From the NCBI RefSeq assembly GCF_012395185.1, contig NZ_JAAZTU010000019.1, positions 16,055 to 80,054 of the forward strand: a DNA stretch of 64,000 bases, read 5' to 3'. This stretch comes from Vibrio aestuarianus. Its GTDB lineage: Bacteria > Pseudomonadota > Gammaproteobacteria > Enterobacterales > Vibrionaceae. The notes beneath the pieces were generated by a model. That model was not told the origin of the DNA, did not search any database, and was given only the letters and a program-made list of their open reading frames with translations. The translations under genes were made by a program, and so were the position numbers. This document shows, piece after piece, positions 47,614 to 58,114 of this stretch. The first letter of the stretch is position 1. Each line of letters opens with the position of its first letter.

Positions 47614-49014
47614 ATGACTTACGCGCCTGTAACAGACGTATTGAACGGTAAGCTAGCGGTTGACAGTGAAGTCACTGTCCGTGGCTGGATTCGCTCACGT
47701 CGTGATTCCAAAGCTGGAATCTCTTTTCTTGCCATTTATGACGGCTCTTGTTTCGACCCGATTCAGGCCGTGGTCCCTAATAATCTTAATAATTACGAAG
47801 ACGAAGTATTAAAGCTAACCACTGGCTGCTCTGTTGAAGTAACTGGCAAGATTGTTGAGTCCCCTGCTTCTGGTCAAGATTTTGAGCTAGCAGCGACTGA
47901 GGTAAAAGTCGTTGGTTGGGTTGAAGATGCCGATACCTATCCAATGGCAAAAACTCGTCACTCGATTGAATATCTCCGTGAAGTTGCACACCTACGCCCA
48001 CGCACTAATGTTATTGGCGCTGTAGCTCGCGTACGTAACTGCCTGTCTCAAGCAATCCACCGCTTCTATCATGAACAAGGTTACTTCTGGATGTCGGCAC
48101 CACTGATTACAGCATCCGATGCTGAAGGTGCAGGTGAGATGTTCCGCGTATCAACATTGGATCACGCAAACCTTCCTCTAGATGACAAAGGCAATGTTGA
48201 TTACAACGAAGATTTCTTTGGTAAAGAGACATTCCTAACCGTATCTGGCCAGTTAAACGCCGAAGCTTACGCTTGTGCACTAAGCAAAGTGTATACTTTT
48301 GGCCCTACTTTCCGTGCTGAAAACTCAAATACAAGCCGTCATCTGGCTGAGTTTTGGATGGTTGAACCTGAAGTGGCATTTGCAGATCTAAACGATGTTG
48401 CAAAATTAGCCGAAGACATGTTGAAATATGTGTTTAAAGCGGTATTAGAAGAGCGTCGTGATGACCTTGAATTCTTCGCATCACGCATTGATAAAGAAGC
48501 GATTACGCGTCTTAAGCAATTCGTGAAGTCAGATTTCGCCCAAGTTGATTACACAGATGCAATTCAAATCCTACTCGATTCTGGCCGTAAGTTTGAATTT
48601 GACGTGGAATGGGGTATCGACCTTTCTTCAGAACACGAACGCTTCCTTGCGGAAGAACATTTCAAAGCACCAGTTATCGTTAAGAACTATCCAAAAGATA
48701 TCAAAGCGTTTTACATGCGTCTCAATGAAGATGGTAAAACAGTAGCAGCGATGGATGTTCTAGCGCCGGGTATCGGTGAAATTATTGGTGGTTCTCAACG
48801 TGAAGAACGCTTGGATGTGCTTGATGCTCGCATGATCGAGATGGGTATCGACCCTGAACACATGAACTGGTACCGTGATTTACGTCGCTACGGCACAGTC
48901 CCACATGCCGGTTTTGGTTTAGGATTCGAGCGTTTGGTGTCATATGTAACTGGCATGGGTAACGTTCGTGACGTGATTCCATTCCCACGCACACCACGTT
49001 CAGCAAACTTCTAA
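47614..49014 (+). CDS. asnS: Asparaginyl-tRNA synthetase
   Basis: Class IIb synthetase that charges tRNA-Asn. The 466-residue protein has the N-terminal OB-fold anticodon domain ([21 protein letters not shown]), motif 2 ([17 protein letters not shown]) and motif 3 ([15 protein letters not shown]). It is nearly identical in order and length to E. coli AsnS. The Met at 47614 fits the family start; an ORF opening at 47596 does not. Confidence 0.96.
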   Translation: MTYAPVTDVLNGKLAVDSEVTVRGWIRSRRDSKAGISFLAIYDGSCFDPIQAVVPNNLNNYEDEVLKLTTGCSVEVTGKIVESPASGQDFELAATEVKVVGWVEDADTYPMAKTRHSIEYLREVAHLRPRTNVIGAVARVRNCLSQAIHRFYHEQGYFWMSAPLITASDAEGAGEMFRVSTLDHANLPLDDKGNVDYNEDFFGKETFLTVSGQLNAEAYACALSKVYTFGPTFRAENSNTSRHLAEFWMVEPEVAFADLNDVAKLAEDMLKYVFKAVLEERRDDLEFFASRIDKEAITRLKQFVKSDFAQVDYTDAIQILLDSGRKFEFDVEWGIDLSSEHERFLAEEHFKAPVIVKNYPKDIKAFYMRLNEDGKTVAAMDVLAPGIGEIIGGSQREERLDVLDARMIEMGIDPEHMNWYRDLRRYGTVPHAGFGLGFERLVSYVTGMGNVRDVIPFPRTPRSANF

Positions 49015-49038
49015 ACACTATTCACACTATCGATTTAG

Positions 49039-49068
49039 AAAGCCTCCTGTCATGGAGGCTTTTTTTTG
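49039..49068 (+). terminator. Terminator after asnS
   Basis: AAAGCCTCC, 6-base loop, GGAGGCTTT, then a T run. Confidence 0.9.
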
Positions 49069-49480
49069 TGTAATTTATTATTTAATACTATAGACATACT
49101 GTTGCTGAACCTATACCCAAACAACTTGAAGTTGCAGGTAGGCGGCAAGTGAGTTCATCACCATGAGCATAGATAAACTATGTGATTGGGGTGATCGAAC
49201 GTAACCAACACCGCTGCAACTTCAAATAGGAACGGTATAGCTACCAAATATTTAATGAGTATGGGTAGACTACTTTAGCTTTCTTTTTAAAAATCATTAT
49301 ATTGAATGGCTTAGCTCTCAGATTTTGCCATCATACTTAATTGCCTTGCCATATCTCACCATTAATAAGACTTAAATCACATTAATTTCAATAACCTCTG
49401 CTACATTGACTCGTGATATCTTGAGGATGCTCACGCTATAATCCTCATTAAGTCAGTATTAACGCTTAGAGAGATAAATA
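49069..49480. other. Intergenic region holding an ERIC-like repeat
   Basis: About 410 bases after the asnS terminator. The ERIC-like element fills 49112-49239. The rest is AT-rich, with no credible ORF, and presumably contains the promoter of the 99-residue gene. Confidence 0.5.
49112..49239. repeat. ERIC/IRU-like intergenic repeat
   Basis: A 128-base element bounded by TATACC and GGTATA, with the inner ACTTGAAGTTGCAG near the left end and CTGCAACTTCAA near the right. The centre can fold on itself (AGATAAACTATGTGATTGGGGTGAT-type core, 49169-49193). Size, ends and core fit the ERIC (IRU) family of about 127 bases found in enterobacteria and vibrios. These elements lack genes and are thought to be moved in trans. 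Confidence 0.8.
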
Positions 49481-49780
49481 ATGAAAAAAATAGAAGCAGA
49501 AAACTTGCAATACAAAGGTCAATCTAACGGTGTACATAGTTGGACAACTCCCTCCGGTCAGCCTTATTATTGGCACCCTGATTGGCTGCATATTGCCGAG
49601 GATGCAACCGGGCTTCATCCCAAACAAGCGCTGGAAGTGAAAGAAGGCGAAAAAGTGAATCAGACGCACGCTGTTTCTGCTATTTTAAAGCATTTCAATC
49701 AATGGGCTGCGGACAAATTAGCAAAACACCCTGACATTGAAACACAAGCCATAGAGTCGGAAATAGAACTGAAAAAATAA
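49481..49780 (+). CDS. Small conserved-looking hypothetical protein, 99 residues
   Basis: I do not recognise a family. The protein is soluble and has an aromatic N-terminal part (SWTTPSGQPYYWHPDWLHIAE) and a helical, charged end. AGAGAG lies upstream of the ATG and a terminator follows (49825-49857), so it looks like a genuine single gene. Confidence 0.65.
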   Translation: MKKIEAENLQYKGQSNGVHSWTTPSGQPYYWHPDWLHIAEDATGLHPKQALEVKEGEKVNQTHAVSAILKHFNQWAADKLAKHPDIETQAIESEIELKK

Positions 49781-49824
49781 CGACTAGCATCAGCGCCAGA
49801 TCAAATATTTTCTAAAATTCTAGA

Positions 49825-49857
49825 CCTCAATCGCCAGCCGATTGGGGTTTTCTTTTA
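49825..49857 (+). terminator. Terminator after the 99-residue gene
   Basis: CCTCAATCG (49825-49833) pairs with CGATTGGGG (49839-49847, one G-T pair), followed by TTTTCTTTT. Confidence 0.75.
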
Positions 49858-50011
49858 AATAAATGGCCTTTTTTCTAACGATTCATTGCCAAATCAAATT
49901 ATTTTTAATTTTTCTCTTTTACGCGGTTGTCACAGATATTTCATAAAGGTATAAATACGTTAATTTCTACGTTTTTAGACCCCCTTCTTATACTTTACAT
50001 GGATGAGCGTT

Positions 50012-51202
50012 ATGTTTGAAAAAGTTGTCGCAGCCCCGGCTGACCCTATTCTTGGCTTAACTGAAGAGTTCAAAAAAGACCCTCGCGCAGAGAAAATTAA
50101 CCTTGGCGTTGGGATCTACAAAAATGAAGCTGGTGAAACCCCAATTCTTGCTACAGTAAAAAAAGCAGAAGCGGCACTACTTGAGTCTGAGAAAACAAAA
50201 TCTTACCTCACAATTGAAGGTACGGCTGAATACGGCCTTGCTGTGCAAAAACTGCTTTTTGGCGCTGAGTCTGACATTGTCACTCAAAAGTTAGCAAAAA
50301 CAGCCCAAGCTCCAGGTGGTACAGGTGCATTGCGTGTGGCTGGCGAATTCATTAAACGTCAACTGGGTGATGTGAAAATTTGGATCAGTAATCCAACATG
50401 GGCTAACCACCATGGGGTGTTTAATGCCGCGGGTCTAGAAACAGCGCAATACTCTTACTACAACGCTGAAGCAAAAGATAAAGATTTCGCTGCTATGCTG
50501 GCTGATCTTGCTCAAGCTCAAACGGGAGATATCGTCTTACTACACGGCTGCTGTCATAACCCAACAGGCATCGATCCAACCGATGAAGAGTGGGAAGCAT
50601 TAGCTAAACTGGTTGCAGAGAAAGGACTACTGCCGCTGTTTGACTTCGCTTACCAAGGCTTTGCTAAAGGCGTAGAAGAAGATGCACAAGGCCTACGTAC
50701 TTTTGCCAAATACAACAAAGAGATCTTGGTTGCGAGTTCATTCTCTAAAAACTTTGGCTTATACAATGAGCGTGTGGGCGCATTCACTATCGTCGCAGCA
50801 TCGACAGAAACCGTGAGCACTGCCTTTTCTCAAGTTAAAGCCATTATCCGCTCTATTTACTCAAACCCACCTGCGCATGGTGCTGCAGTGGTAACGCACA
50901 TTCTAAATAACGCGGAATTGCGTACAGAATGGGAACAAGAAGTCGCTGAAATGCGTGTCCGTATTCAAGAAATGCGTGAACTATTTGTTGCTACGTTGAA
51001 AGCTGAAGGTGTAGAGGCAGATTTTAGTTTTATTGAACGCCAAAATGGCATGTTCTCTTTCTCTGGCCTAAGCAAAGATCAAGTAACTCGCCTGAAAGAT
51101 GAGTTTGCTATTTATATTGTCGGCTCTGGTCGAATCAGCGTTGCTGGCATGACGAAATCTAACATGGGGCCATTATGTAAAGGCATCGCTGCTGTTTTAT
51201 AA
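50012..51202 (+). CDS. aspC: Aspartate/aromatic aminotransferase (AspC-like)
   Basis: A PLP-dependent class I aminotransferase of 396 residues that makes aspartate, and possibly tyrosine/phenylalanine, from 2-oxo acids with glutamate. The PLP lysine is in [15 protein letters not shown]. Other family parts are [36 protein letters not shown] and the C-terminal [10 protein letters not shown]. It aligns throughout with E. coli AspC. The ATG at 50012 gives the usual MFEKV start with GGATGAG upstream; another ATG at 50003 is less likely. Confidence 0.93.
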   Translation: MFEKVVAAPADPILGLTEEFKKDPRAEKINLGVGIYKNEAGETPILATVKKAEAALLESEKTKSYLTIEGTAEYGLAVQKLLFGAESDIVTQKLAKTAQAPGGTGALRVAGEFIKRQLGDVKIWISNPTWANHHGVFNAAGLETAQYSYYNAEAKDKDFAAMLADLAQAQTGDIVLLHGCCHNPTGIDPTDEEWEALAKLVAEKGLLPLFDFAYQGFAKGVEEDAQGLRTFAKYNKEILVASSFSKNFGLYNERVGAFTIVAASTETVSTAFSQVKAIIRSIYSNPPAHGAAVVTHILNNAELRTEWEQEVAEMRVRIQEMRELFVATLKAEGVEADFSFIERQNGMFSFSGLSKDQVTRLKDEFAIYIVGSGRISVAGMTKSNMGPLCKGIAAVL

Positions 51203-51219
51203 CCCCCCATAAAAATAGG

Positions 51220-51251
51220 AAATAGCCGGCTCAATGTCGGCTATTTTTCTT
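51220..51251 (+). terminator. Terminator after aspC
   Basis: AAATAGCCG and CGGCTATTT form the stem around a short loop, followed by further T residues. Confidence 0.85.
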
Positions 51252-51364
51252 TACATCATTGATGAAACTTTCATCTTTAAATAACGAGCCTCCCCTCGCC
51301 CTGCAATTGCTTGTGAATTCATGTAACATGACGTTTTGAATCCTTAAGCTAAAAGGAAGCCACG

Positions 51365-53254
51365 ATGGAAGCCGAATTAATAGAAATAAAAAACTTCCTT
51401 GCTCAATATCCCCCCTTCAATGAACTTCCTGAAGAGACCCTAGTCGATGTGACACAACACGTCGAAATATCCTACTTTCGTCAAGGCACTCCCATTATTC
51501 ATTTTGGCGATCACATTCAAGATTTGTACTTAATTCGTAGTGGCGTCGTTGAAGTTTACCGTCGTAAAGGTGAGCTTTACAATCGCTTGACTGAAGGTGG
51601 GTTATTTGGACAGATGGGGCTATTAACCAATAACCGAGTTCGCTTTCCCGTTACTGCCATTGAAGATACATTGGTCTACTGCATTCCTGAGAATATCTTT
51701 CAAGACTTATATGATAACCATGATAGCTTCGCCGACTTTGTCGAAGTAGAAGATAATGCTCGCCTACGTCAGGCTATATCAAGCAAATCAGATCAAAATG
51801 ATCTCACCACATCGAAAGTGAAAACCCTACTGACTCGTGAAGCACCATTCGTTTATAAAACGGAGACGATACAGAACGCGGCGATCAAGATGGCTGAGGA
51901 AAATATCTCCTCTTTATTGGTTATCGACCCAGATATTTTTGAAGACAACGAAGAAGATGCGAGCCCTGTGGTCGGTATTTTGACTGACCGTGATTTATGT
52001 ACACGCGTATTGGCGGTTGGCGTTGATCCAAGTAAACAGGTCACAGACGTAATGACGGTGGAAGTCGTTTCGCTGGATCACAATGCCTACGTTTACGAGG
52101 CCATGCTAACCATGCTTCGCTATAACGTACATCATTTACCCATTTTAAAAGAAAAAAAACCGATAGGAATTATTGAAGCGACTGATATCGTCCGCTACGA
52201 ATCACAAAACTCACTGCTGCTCGTCAGCCGAATATTCCAACAACAAAATGTAGAAGAGCTAGCAGCGCTGTCCAATCAAGTCAAAGACAGTTTTGTTCGA
52301 TTAGTAAATGAGGATGCGAATTCTCACATGGTAGGAACAGCCATGTCGGTCATAGGACGTAGCTTTAAGCAGCGTATTATCGAATTAGCCGAAGAGAACA
52401 TAGGATCGCCCCCTATTCCTTATTGCTTCCTCGCTTTAGGTTCAATGGGACGCGATGAACAATTAATCGTCACCGATCAAGATAATGCAATGATCTTAGA
52501 TGATAGTTATGATGAGAAAAAACATGGCGCATACTTCGAAGCACTGGCTAAGTTTGTCTGCGATAGCTTAGACCAATGTGGTTACAGTTATTGCACTGGT
52601 GACATTATGGCCAGTAATCCAATGTGGCGCATGACCCGTGCACAATGGGAAGAGTGCTTTGCCGATTGGATCGATGACCCCAACCCCAAAGCCTTACTTA
52701 ATGCGTCAATTTTCTTTGATTTATGTGGTGTATATGGTCGAACCAAGTGGGCAGAACAACTCAATGGGTTTATTGTCCGTCGAGCAAGAAAAAATAACCG
52801 TTTTCTTGCCTGTTTAGCTCGTAATGCGCTTAATCGAACACCCCCATTAGGATTTTTTAAAGACTTTGTCATGGAAAAAGATGGGCGTCACAACAACACC
52901 ATTAACTTAAAGCGCCGTGGTACAGCCCCGCTGGCTGACCTTATCCGAGTTCATGCTTTAGCCGTAGGCTCTCGTTCTACCAACTCTTTTGAGCGTTTAG
53001 ATGACATTATCGATGCTGGCATTTTACCAAAAGGCCGAGCTCAAGATTTAAAAGATGCGATGGAGTTTGTCTCTATGGTTCGAATCCGTCACCAAGCCGT
53101 TGATGTAGAACAAGCTATTGAACCCGATAACAATATTGAACCTGAGAATTTGTCTGATTTTGAAAGACGTAACTTAAAAGATGCTTTCCAAATACTCAGT
53201 AATGCACAGAATTTTCTGAAGTACCGTTATCAAGCCAGTAATAAATTTAAGTGA
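51365..53254 (+). CDS. cNMP-binding/CBS/DUF294 putative nucleotidyltransferase protein
   Basis: A 629-residue cytoplasmic protein. Domains in order: cNMP-binding (about 14-130; IIHFGDHIQDLYLIRSGVVEVY), two CBS domains (about 155-285; GILTDRDLCTRVLA and LPILKEKKPIGIIEATDIVRY), a DUF294 nucleotidyltransferase core (about 335-475; LALGSMGRDEQLIVTDQDNAMI, the GSxGR-x-DQD signature), and a DUF294 C-terminal helical domain. The likely activity is nucleotidyl or uridylyl transfer to a partner, under control of bound nucleotides. AAGGAAG precedes the ATG. It overlaps the exonuclease gene that follows. Such pairs often lie by acetate-uptake genes; none is seen here. Confidence 0.85.
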   Translation: MEAELIEIKNFLAQYPPFNELPEETLVDVTQHVEISYFRQGTPIIHFGDHIQDLYLIRSGVVEVYRRKGELYNRLTEGGLFGQMGLLTNNRVRFPVTAIEDTLVYCIPENIFQDLYDNHDSFADFVEVEDNARLRQAISSKSDQNDLTTSKVKTLLTREAPFVYKTETIQNAAIKMAEENISSLLVIDPDIFEDNEEDASPVVGILTDRDLCTRVLAVGVDPSKQVTDVMTVEVVSLDHNAYVYEAMLTMLRYNVHHLPILKEKKPIGIIEATDIVRYESQNSLLLVSRIFQQQNVEELAALSNQVKDSFVRLVNEDANSHMVGTAMSVIGRSFKQRIIELAEENIGSPPIPYCFLALGSMGRDEQLIVTDQDNAMILDDSYDEKKHGAYFEALAKFVCDSLDQCGYSYCTGDIMASNPMWRMTRAQWEECFADWIDDPNPKALLNASIFFDLCGVYGRTKWAEQLNGFIVRRARKNNRFLACLARNALNRTPPLGFFKDFVMEKDGRHNNTINLKRRGTAPLADLIRVHALAVGSRSTNSFERLDDIIDAGILPKGRAQDLKDAMEFVSMVRIRHQAVDVEQAIEPDNNIEPENLSDFERRNLKDAFQILSNAQNFLKYRYQASNKFK

Positions 53255-53979
53255 CCGCAATGATTAAACAACTGTTTCAGAAACCAAGTATTGACTGGAC
53301 CAATAAATATGCCAATAAGCATGATTTGGCGAAGCACCCTCTACTGAAAGCATTTTACTCGAAGGCGTTAGTCATTGGTGATACCCCTTTAGATGAAATC
53401 GAGTTTGTTGCCCTTGATTTTGAAACCACAGGGTTAAATGCAAGCACTGATGACATTATCACTATTGGAGTCGTGCCTTTTACACTGAATCGAATATTCA
53501 TTAATCGTGCCCAGCATTGGATTGTTAGACCTCGCCAAATATTAAAAGAGAATTCCGTTGTTATTCATGGAATCACTCATAATGATATTTTAGATGCTCC
53601 GGATCTTTCAGAGGTCATTGAACCCGTTCTTAATGCGCTAGCTGGGCGTATTGTGGTGGTTCACTACCGTCACATTGAACGTCGTTTTCTCGATCAGGCG
53701 TTAAAGATACGAATTCAGGAAGGGATTGAGTTCCCTGTGATTGACACATTGCAACTTGAAACAGATATTCAGAAGCGGTTATACGGAGGGCTGATGAATA
53801 AATTGAAAGGTAAATCACCACAATCAGTCCGTTTAGGCCAATCACGGATCAGATATGGTTTACCAGCTTATACCCCGCATCATGCCCTAACAGATGCGAT
53901 TGCAACCGCTGAATTATTTCAGGCCCAAATCGCGCACCATTTTAATGCTAAGCAAAGCATAAAAGAATTTTGGTTATAA
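53251..53979 (+). CDS. DnaQ-like 3'-5' exonuclease
   Basis: A 242-residue DEDDh exonuclease. Exo I is VALDFETTGLNASTDD, Exo II RIVVVHYRHIERRFLDQ, Exo III HHALTDAIATAELFQ. A GTG at 53251 overlaps the preceding stop (GTGA); an ATG at 53260 is also possible, and neither has a strong ribosome site. Co-translation with the DUF294 protein suggests a joint function, perhaps in nucleotide or RNA turnover; the target is unknown. Confidence 0.85.
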   Translation: MTAMIKQLFQKPSIDWTNKYANKHDLAKHPLLKAFYSKALVIGDTPLDEIEFVALDFETTGLNASTDDIITIGVVPFTLNRIFINRAQHWIVRPRQILKENSVVIHGITHNDILDAPDLSEVIEPVLNALAGRIVVVHYRHIERRFLDQALKIRIQEGIEFPVIDTLQLETDIQKRLYGGLMNKLKGKSPQSVRLGQSRIRYGLPAYTPHHALTDAIATAELFQAQIAHHFNAKQSIKEFWL

Positions 53980-54004
53980 TAACAATCACAGTCAATAATA
54001 AACT

Positions 54005-54036
54005 AAAAAAAGGAACCCTAAAGTTCCTTTTTTTAT
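54005..54036. terminator. Bidirectional terminator
   Basis: AAAAAGGAAC and GTTCCTTTTT around a 7-base loop, with A and T runs on both sides. It separates the exonuclease from the converging chemoreceptor. Confidence 0.85.
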
Positions 54037-54075
54037 ATTTTAATCAATAGGTTATAATGTCCACCCATTTGAATG

Positions 54076-55959
54076 CTATAACTTAAAGCGGCGAATCTCA
54101 TTTTCTAATTCATGAGATAATTCTGACAGCTGAGCCGCTTGCTCTGCCGCGCTGTGCGCTTCTAGAGCTAAGTCATTAGAGACATCACGAATCCCTTCGG
54201 TGTTACGTGTGATCTCAGAAGTTACAGACGCTTGCTCTTCTGCTGCCGAGGCAATCTGTGTCGCCATATCACTAATATGTTCAACTGACTCATGAATCTG
54301 CGTTAAGCTTGCCGAAGCCGCATTGGCATCATCGACACTGGTACCTGCAAGCATACGGCTGTCATCCATAATACCAACAGCTTTACCCGTGGTTGATTGT
54401 AGGGTTTCAATCATTTGCTGGATTTCTTTTGTCGATGCATGAGTACGTTGACTAAGTACGCGCACTTCGTCGGCAACGACTGCAAAGCCACGTCCCTGTT
54501 CACCTGCACGAGCCGCTTCAATCGCTGCATTCAATGCGAGTAGGTTAGTTTGCTCTGCAATATTCTGAATCGTCGCCAAGATGGTATTAATGTGCTTACC
54601 ATGTGCTTCAAGTTCTTGAATCACATCGGTGGCCACTTGTACCTCTTGCGCTAAGTTCTGAATTGAACCTTGTGTTTGAGACACTTGGTCAGAACCGTGC
54701 ACACAGGCGGTTACGGCTTCTCCCGCATTCTGTGCAGTATGGTCAGCATTACCGGCAATTTCTTGAGTAGCTGCGGCCATTTCATTGATAGCAGTCGCCA
54801 CCATATTAATTTCGTCTTGTTGCATACGAATGCGTGAACTGCGCTCTTCTGCTTGTGAAGCGGTCTGCTTTGACTGTTCTGACAATGCAGCAGAAACTAG
54901 ACTTAGCGTTGACACCATAGTATGCATATTACCAACAAAGGTATTGAAGTTATGGGCCAATTGCCCTACTTCATCATCACTTCGAGGTTCAAGACGCTGA
55001 GTCAAATCACCTTCACCAGAAGCTATTTCTTCCAATGCTTTTGATACACGGCCTAGGTCTCGGAATAAGAAACTCACTAACCATGACACAAGAACAATGA
55101 CAACAATGGTAATCATGAACGCGGTAATAATCAGACCTTGAAGCAAAGAGGTATGAGCGGCTTCTTCAGTTGCACGATCCATTTCAATGGCAAAAATCCA
55201 ATCTGTTTGTGGGACTTTCGTAAAATAAAACAGCTTGTTCTGGCCTTTAATTGTGATCTCTTCAATTGTTGCGGATGACATGGCTTGCTCAATCATGCTC
55301 ATCTGCAATGTTTTGGAAAGTGATGAGACAGGCTTCAGCAAGTAGTTTTTATCGGGATGAGCGAGGAATGTCCCGTTCTGAGCATCAATTAACATCGCAT
55401 AAGCATTTTTGCCAGCATCCAAACTGATCACATCATTAATCAGTTGGTCAATCAGGACATCAGCGCCAACAACACCGGCGAACTGACCATTTATACGTAC
55501 AGGTTCAGCAATAGTCACCAATAACGCATTGGTGATAGCGTCTTGGTATGCAGTGGTAATAATCTGTTTGCCAGCCGAAGAGGCATCTTTATACCAAGGT
55601 CGCTGGCGAGGATCATAGTCAGCACGATTGCGCTCAGGATGAGAGCGGTACATGTCACCTTTTGGGGTGCCAAAGAAGATGTCATCAAAACCACCCGCTT
55701 TACGCGCTTGTTGTAAAAACGGTACCACATCGTCTTGCGAGGTGTAATCGTTAAAGGCTGATGAGATATCCTTACGAACGACGATCCAGTCAGAAATACC
55801 TTCCGCCGCCGCGGCTGAAAGACTTGCTGCACGTGAATATACGCCATTTCGAGTTTGTTCAAATAGTTGGTCTGCAGATAGCCAAGTCAATGCGCTCGCC
55901 ATAACGACGACGGCAGAAAGACTGGCACCTATCAGCTTTTGCTTAAGGGTCAATTTCAT
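54076..55959 (-). CDS. Methyl-accepting chemotaxis protein with dCache sensor domain
   Basis: A 627-residue receptor. TM1 lies at about 8-28. The periplasmic double-Cache domain (about 30-275) has the [25 protein letters not shown] segment typical of amino-acid-binding dCache receptors. TM2 lies at about 280-300, then HAMP. The signalling tip is [20 protein letters not shown]. The ligand could be an amino acid, but key binding residues cannot be checked here. Confidence 0.92.
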   Translation of the reverse strand: MKLTLKQKLIGASLSAVVVMASALTWLSADQLFEQTRNGVYSRAASLSAAAAEGISDWIVVRKDISSAFNDYTSQDDVVPFLQQARKAGGFDDIFFGTPKGDMYRSHPERNRADYDPRQRPWYKDASSAGKQIITTAYQDAITNALLVTIAEPVRINGQFAGVVGADVLIDQLINDVISLDAGKNAYAMLIDAQNGTFLAHPDKNYLLKPVSSLSKTLQMSMIEQAMSSATIEEITIKGQNKLFYFTKVPQTDWIFAIEMDRATEEAAHTSLLQGLIITAFMITIVVIVLVSWLVSFLFRDLGRVSKALEEIASGEGDLTQRLEPRSDDEVGQLAHNFNTFVGNMHTMVSTLSLVSAALSEQSKQTASQAEERSSRIRMQQDEINMVATAINEMAAATQEIAGNADHTAQNAGEAVTACVHGSDQVSQTQGSIQNLAQEVQVATDVIQELEAHGKHINTILATIQNIAEQTNLLALNAAIEAARAGEQGRGFAVVADEVRVLSQRTHASTKEIQQMIETLQSTTGKAVGIMDDSRMLAGTSVDDANAASASLTQIHESVEHISDMATQIASAAEEQASVTSEITRNTEGIRDVSNDLALEAHSAAEQAAQLSELSHELENEIRRFKL

Positions 55960-56118
55960 GAATTTTCAAAATTTTGGGAACAGAAAAGGTGCCAAATATT
56001 AACCACTTTTCTCAGTACATGCACGAACTAAATATAGTTTTTTATATCAAGATAACCAATTGCTTTTATTAATATTTTCAAAAAGACAATACAGTGACAA
56101 GCGTCAATTTTTCAGCAA

Positions 56119-56149
56119 CAAAAAGGGCGACATAACGTCGCCCTTTTTG
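56119..56149 (-). terminator. Terminator after the BCCT gene
   Basis: AAAGGGCGAC and GTCGCCCTTT flank ATAAC, with A and T runs on both sides. Confidence 0.85.
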
Positions 56150-56161
56150 TCATTTATTATG

Positions 56162-57736
56162 CTATTTAATTTTTTCAGTCCGCATACCTAAAATCAAACT
56201 AACACACATTAACAGCAGCACAATGGTGAATGGTAATGCCGTCGATATGGCCGCAGCTTGCAGGGCTTGAATGGCATTCGAACCACCAATCCAAAGTAGC
56301 GCGACCGCAATCGCACCTTCCATCAGAGCCCAGAAAATGCGCTGTAATACTGGTGCGTCTATCTTACCGCCAGCAGTAATACTATCGATAACCAAAGAAC
56401 CAGAGTCGGATGAGGTAATAAAGAACACCAAGACTAATACAACAGCAATGATCGATAATGCATTGCCATACGGTAGTGCATCAAACATTTGGAACATTGC
56501 TAGCGGTACTTCAGTTAAACCGTTTGCACCCAATTCACCAACATTATTAATAATTTGATCAATTGCCAGACCACCAAATACTGACATCCAAATTAACGTT
56601 ACCGCTGTTGGTACCAACAATACCGCTGTCATGAATTCACGGATAGTACGACCTTTTGAAACACGCGCAATAAACATTCCGACAAATGGTGACCATGAAA
56701 TCCACCAAGCCCAGTAAAAGACAGTCCAACCTTGGAACCACGCTTCATCAGTACGCCCATGAGGGTTACTTAATGGGATTATATTTTCAATATACGCCAT
56801 GAGTGTTGTCGGAATTGAAGCAAAGGTGACTGCGTAGCCAATCAGCGCCACCAATAGCAGTAGCAAAAACGCGATGATCATATTGATGTTACTGATGACT
56901 TTCACACCACCATCAATACCCCGCACAACAGACACAACAGCTAACAAGGTAACAACGGTGATAACGGTAATTTGTAGCCCCATGCCTGCATCAATACCAA
57001 ACACATGGTGAATACCACTAGCCGCTTGTTGCGCACCAAGACCAAGCGATGTCGCTAGACCAAACAAGGTTGCAAGTACCGCAAGAATATCTATTACGTG
57101 CCCAGCCCAACCCCAAGCGCGATCACCAAGTAAAGGATAGAAAATAGAACGAATAGATAGAGGCAAACCTTTATTGTAGGCAAAGAAAGCTAATGATAAC
57201 GCCACCACGCCATAAATGGCCCATGGATGAAGCCCCCAGTGATACATGGTAGCACCCAAGGCCAACTTTGCTGCTTCTGGTGTATTTGCCTCAACACCCA
57301 ATGGCGTTTCGTACCACCCGGTAAAATAAGCCGCCGGTTCTGCAACACTCCAAAACATAAGGCCAATACCCATTCCCGCAGCAAACAGCATTGAAAGCCA
57401 TGAAATAAATGAATAATCAGCCGCAGCATCTTGACCGCCCAAACGGATTTTACCAAATGGTGAGACGATCAAAGCTAAGCAAAACACGACAAAAATGTTG
57501 CCCGACCAGATAAACAACCAATCGAATGTGCCGATAATTTGCCACTTAACACCATCAAGCGCAGCCTTAGCCGTTTCCGGCTCAACCAACAGTGTTGCAA
57601 TTAAAAACAGTGCAATTAAGCCTGCACTCCAACCAAAAACAGGGTTATGTACATCGAAACCCCATTTTTGAACATTATCTTGTCCGACCGTATAGTCAGT
57701 ACTATCGATACTGTATTTATCAATACCTTTTGTCAT
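56162..57736 (-). CDS. BCCT-family osmolyte transporter
   Basis: A 524-residue sodium-coupled carrier for betaine, carnitine or choline-type compounds. It has 12 hydrophobic segments. The Trp-rich signature lies in WTVFYWAWWISWSPFVGMFIARVSKGR, and GMGIGLMFWSVAEP and TMYHWGLHPWAIY precede it. It lacks a long C-terminal osmosensory tail. GAGAGGG precedes the ATG. The gene is divergent from a CosR-like regulator, as in vibrio osmolyte loci (OpuD/BccT3 type). Confidence 0.92.
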   Translation of the reverse strand: MTKGIDKYSIDSTDYTVGQDNVQKWGFDVHNPVFGWSAGLIALFLIATLLVEPETAKAALDGVKWQIIGTFDWLFIWSGNIFVVFCLALIVSPFGKIRLGGQDAAADYSFISWLSMLFAAGMGIGLMFWSVAEPAAYFTGWYETPLGVEANTPEAAKLALGATMYHWGLHPWAIYGVVALSLAFFAYNKGLPLSIRSIFYPLLGDRAWGWAGHVIDILAVLATLFGLATSLGLGAQQAASGIHHVFGIDAGMGLQITVITVVTLLAVVSVVRGIDGGVKVISNINMIIAFLLLLLVALIGYAVTFASIPTTLMAYIENIIPLSNPHGRTDEAWFQGWTVFYWAWWISWSPFVGMFIARVSKGRTIREFMTAVLLVPTAVTLIWMSVFGGLAIDQIINNVGELGANGLTEVPLAMFQMFDALPYGNALSIIAVVLVLVFFITSSDSGSLVIDSITAGGKIDAPVLQRIFWALMEGAIAVALLWIGGSNAIQALQAAAISTALPFTIVLLLMCVSLILGMRTEKIK

Positions 57737-58114
57737 TTTCCCTCTCTAAAAAATGATTTTCAGTGGAACTCAATAACCATGAGAACGAAACAATTTCCAT
57801 TTTAAAAATTAGAAATAACTTCGTGCACATAGCAATTTCATTTTTAATTTTATTGCCCATCCTACCACCCTCATCGACAAAATCCACACAATGGCCATTA
57901 TTTAAACAAAATCAACCAAAAAACCAGATTGAACGGACAAAAATTGCACTAACATCTAACTTGCGCACCACAAAAATACTTTGAGCACTAATAATTTTAC
58001 GTCACAATTGATTTTTAGATTATATTTTGCGTAATAAACCTTGCTCACAGTACTTTTAAAGCATGGGGAACTGCGGTATCGTCGCGACTTATTAATAACA
58101 TTCATTTTTGGGTA
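57737..58114. other. Divergent control region of the BCCT gene and cosR
   Basis: This is 378 very AT-rich bases. TTGATT (58008-58013) and TAATAA (58032-58037) with 18 bases between could be the cosR promoter. No clear MarR palindrome stands out. A 73-codon frame at 57763-57984 looks like noise. Confidence 0.35.

Noticed and set aside
57763..57984. 73-codon frame between the BCCT gene and cosR
   Set aside because: AT-rich composition with Asn/Lys/Ile bias and no ribosome site; lies in a control region.
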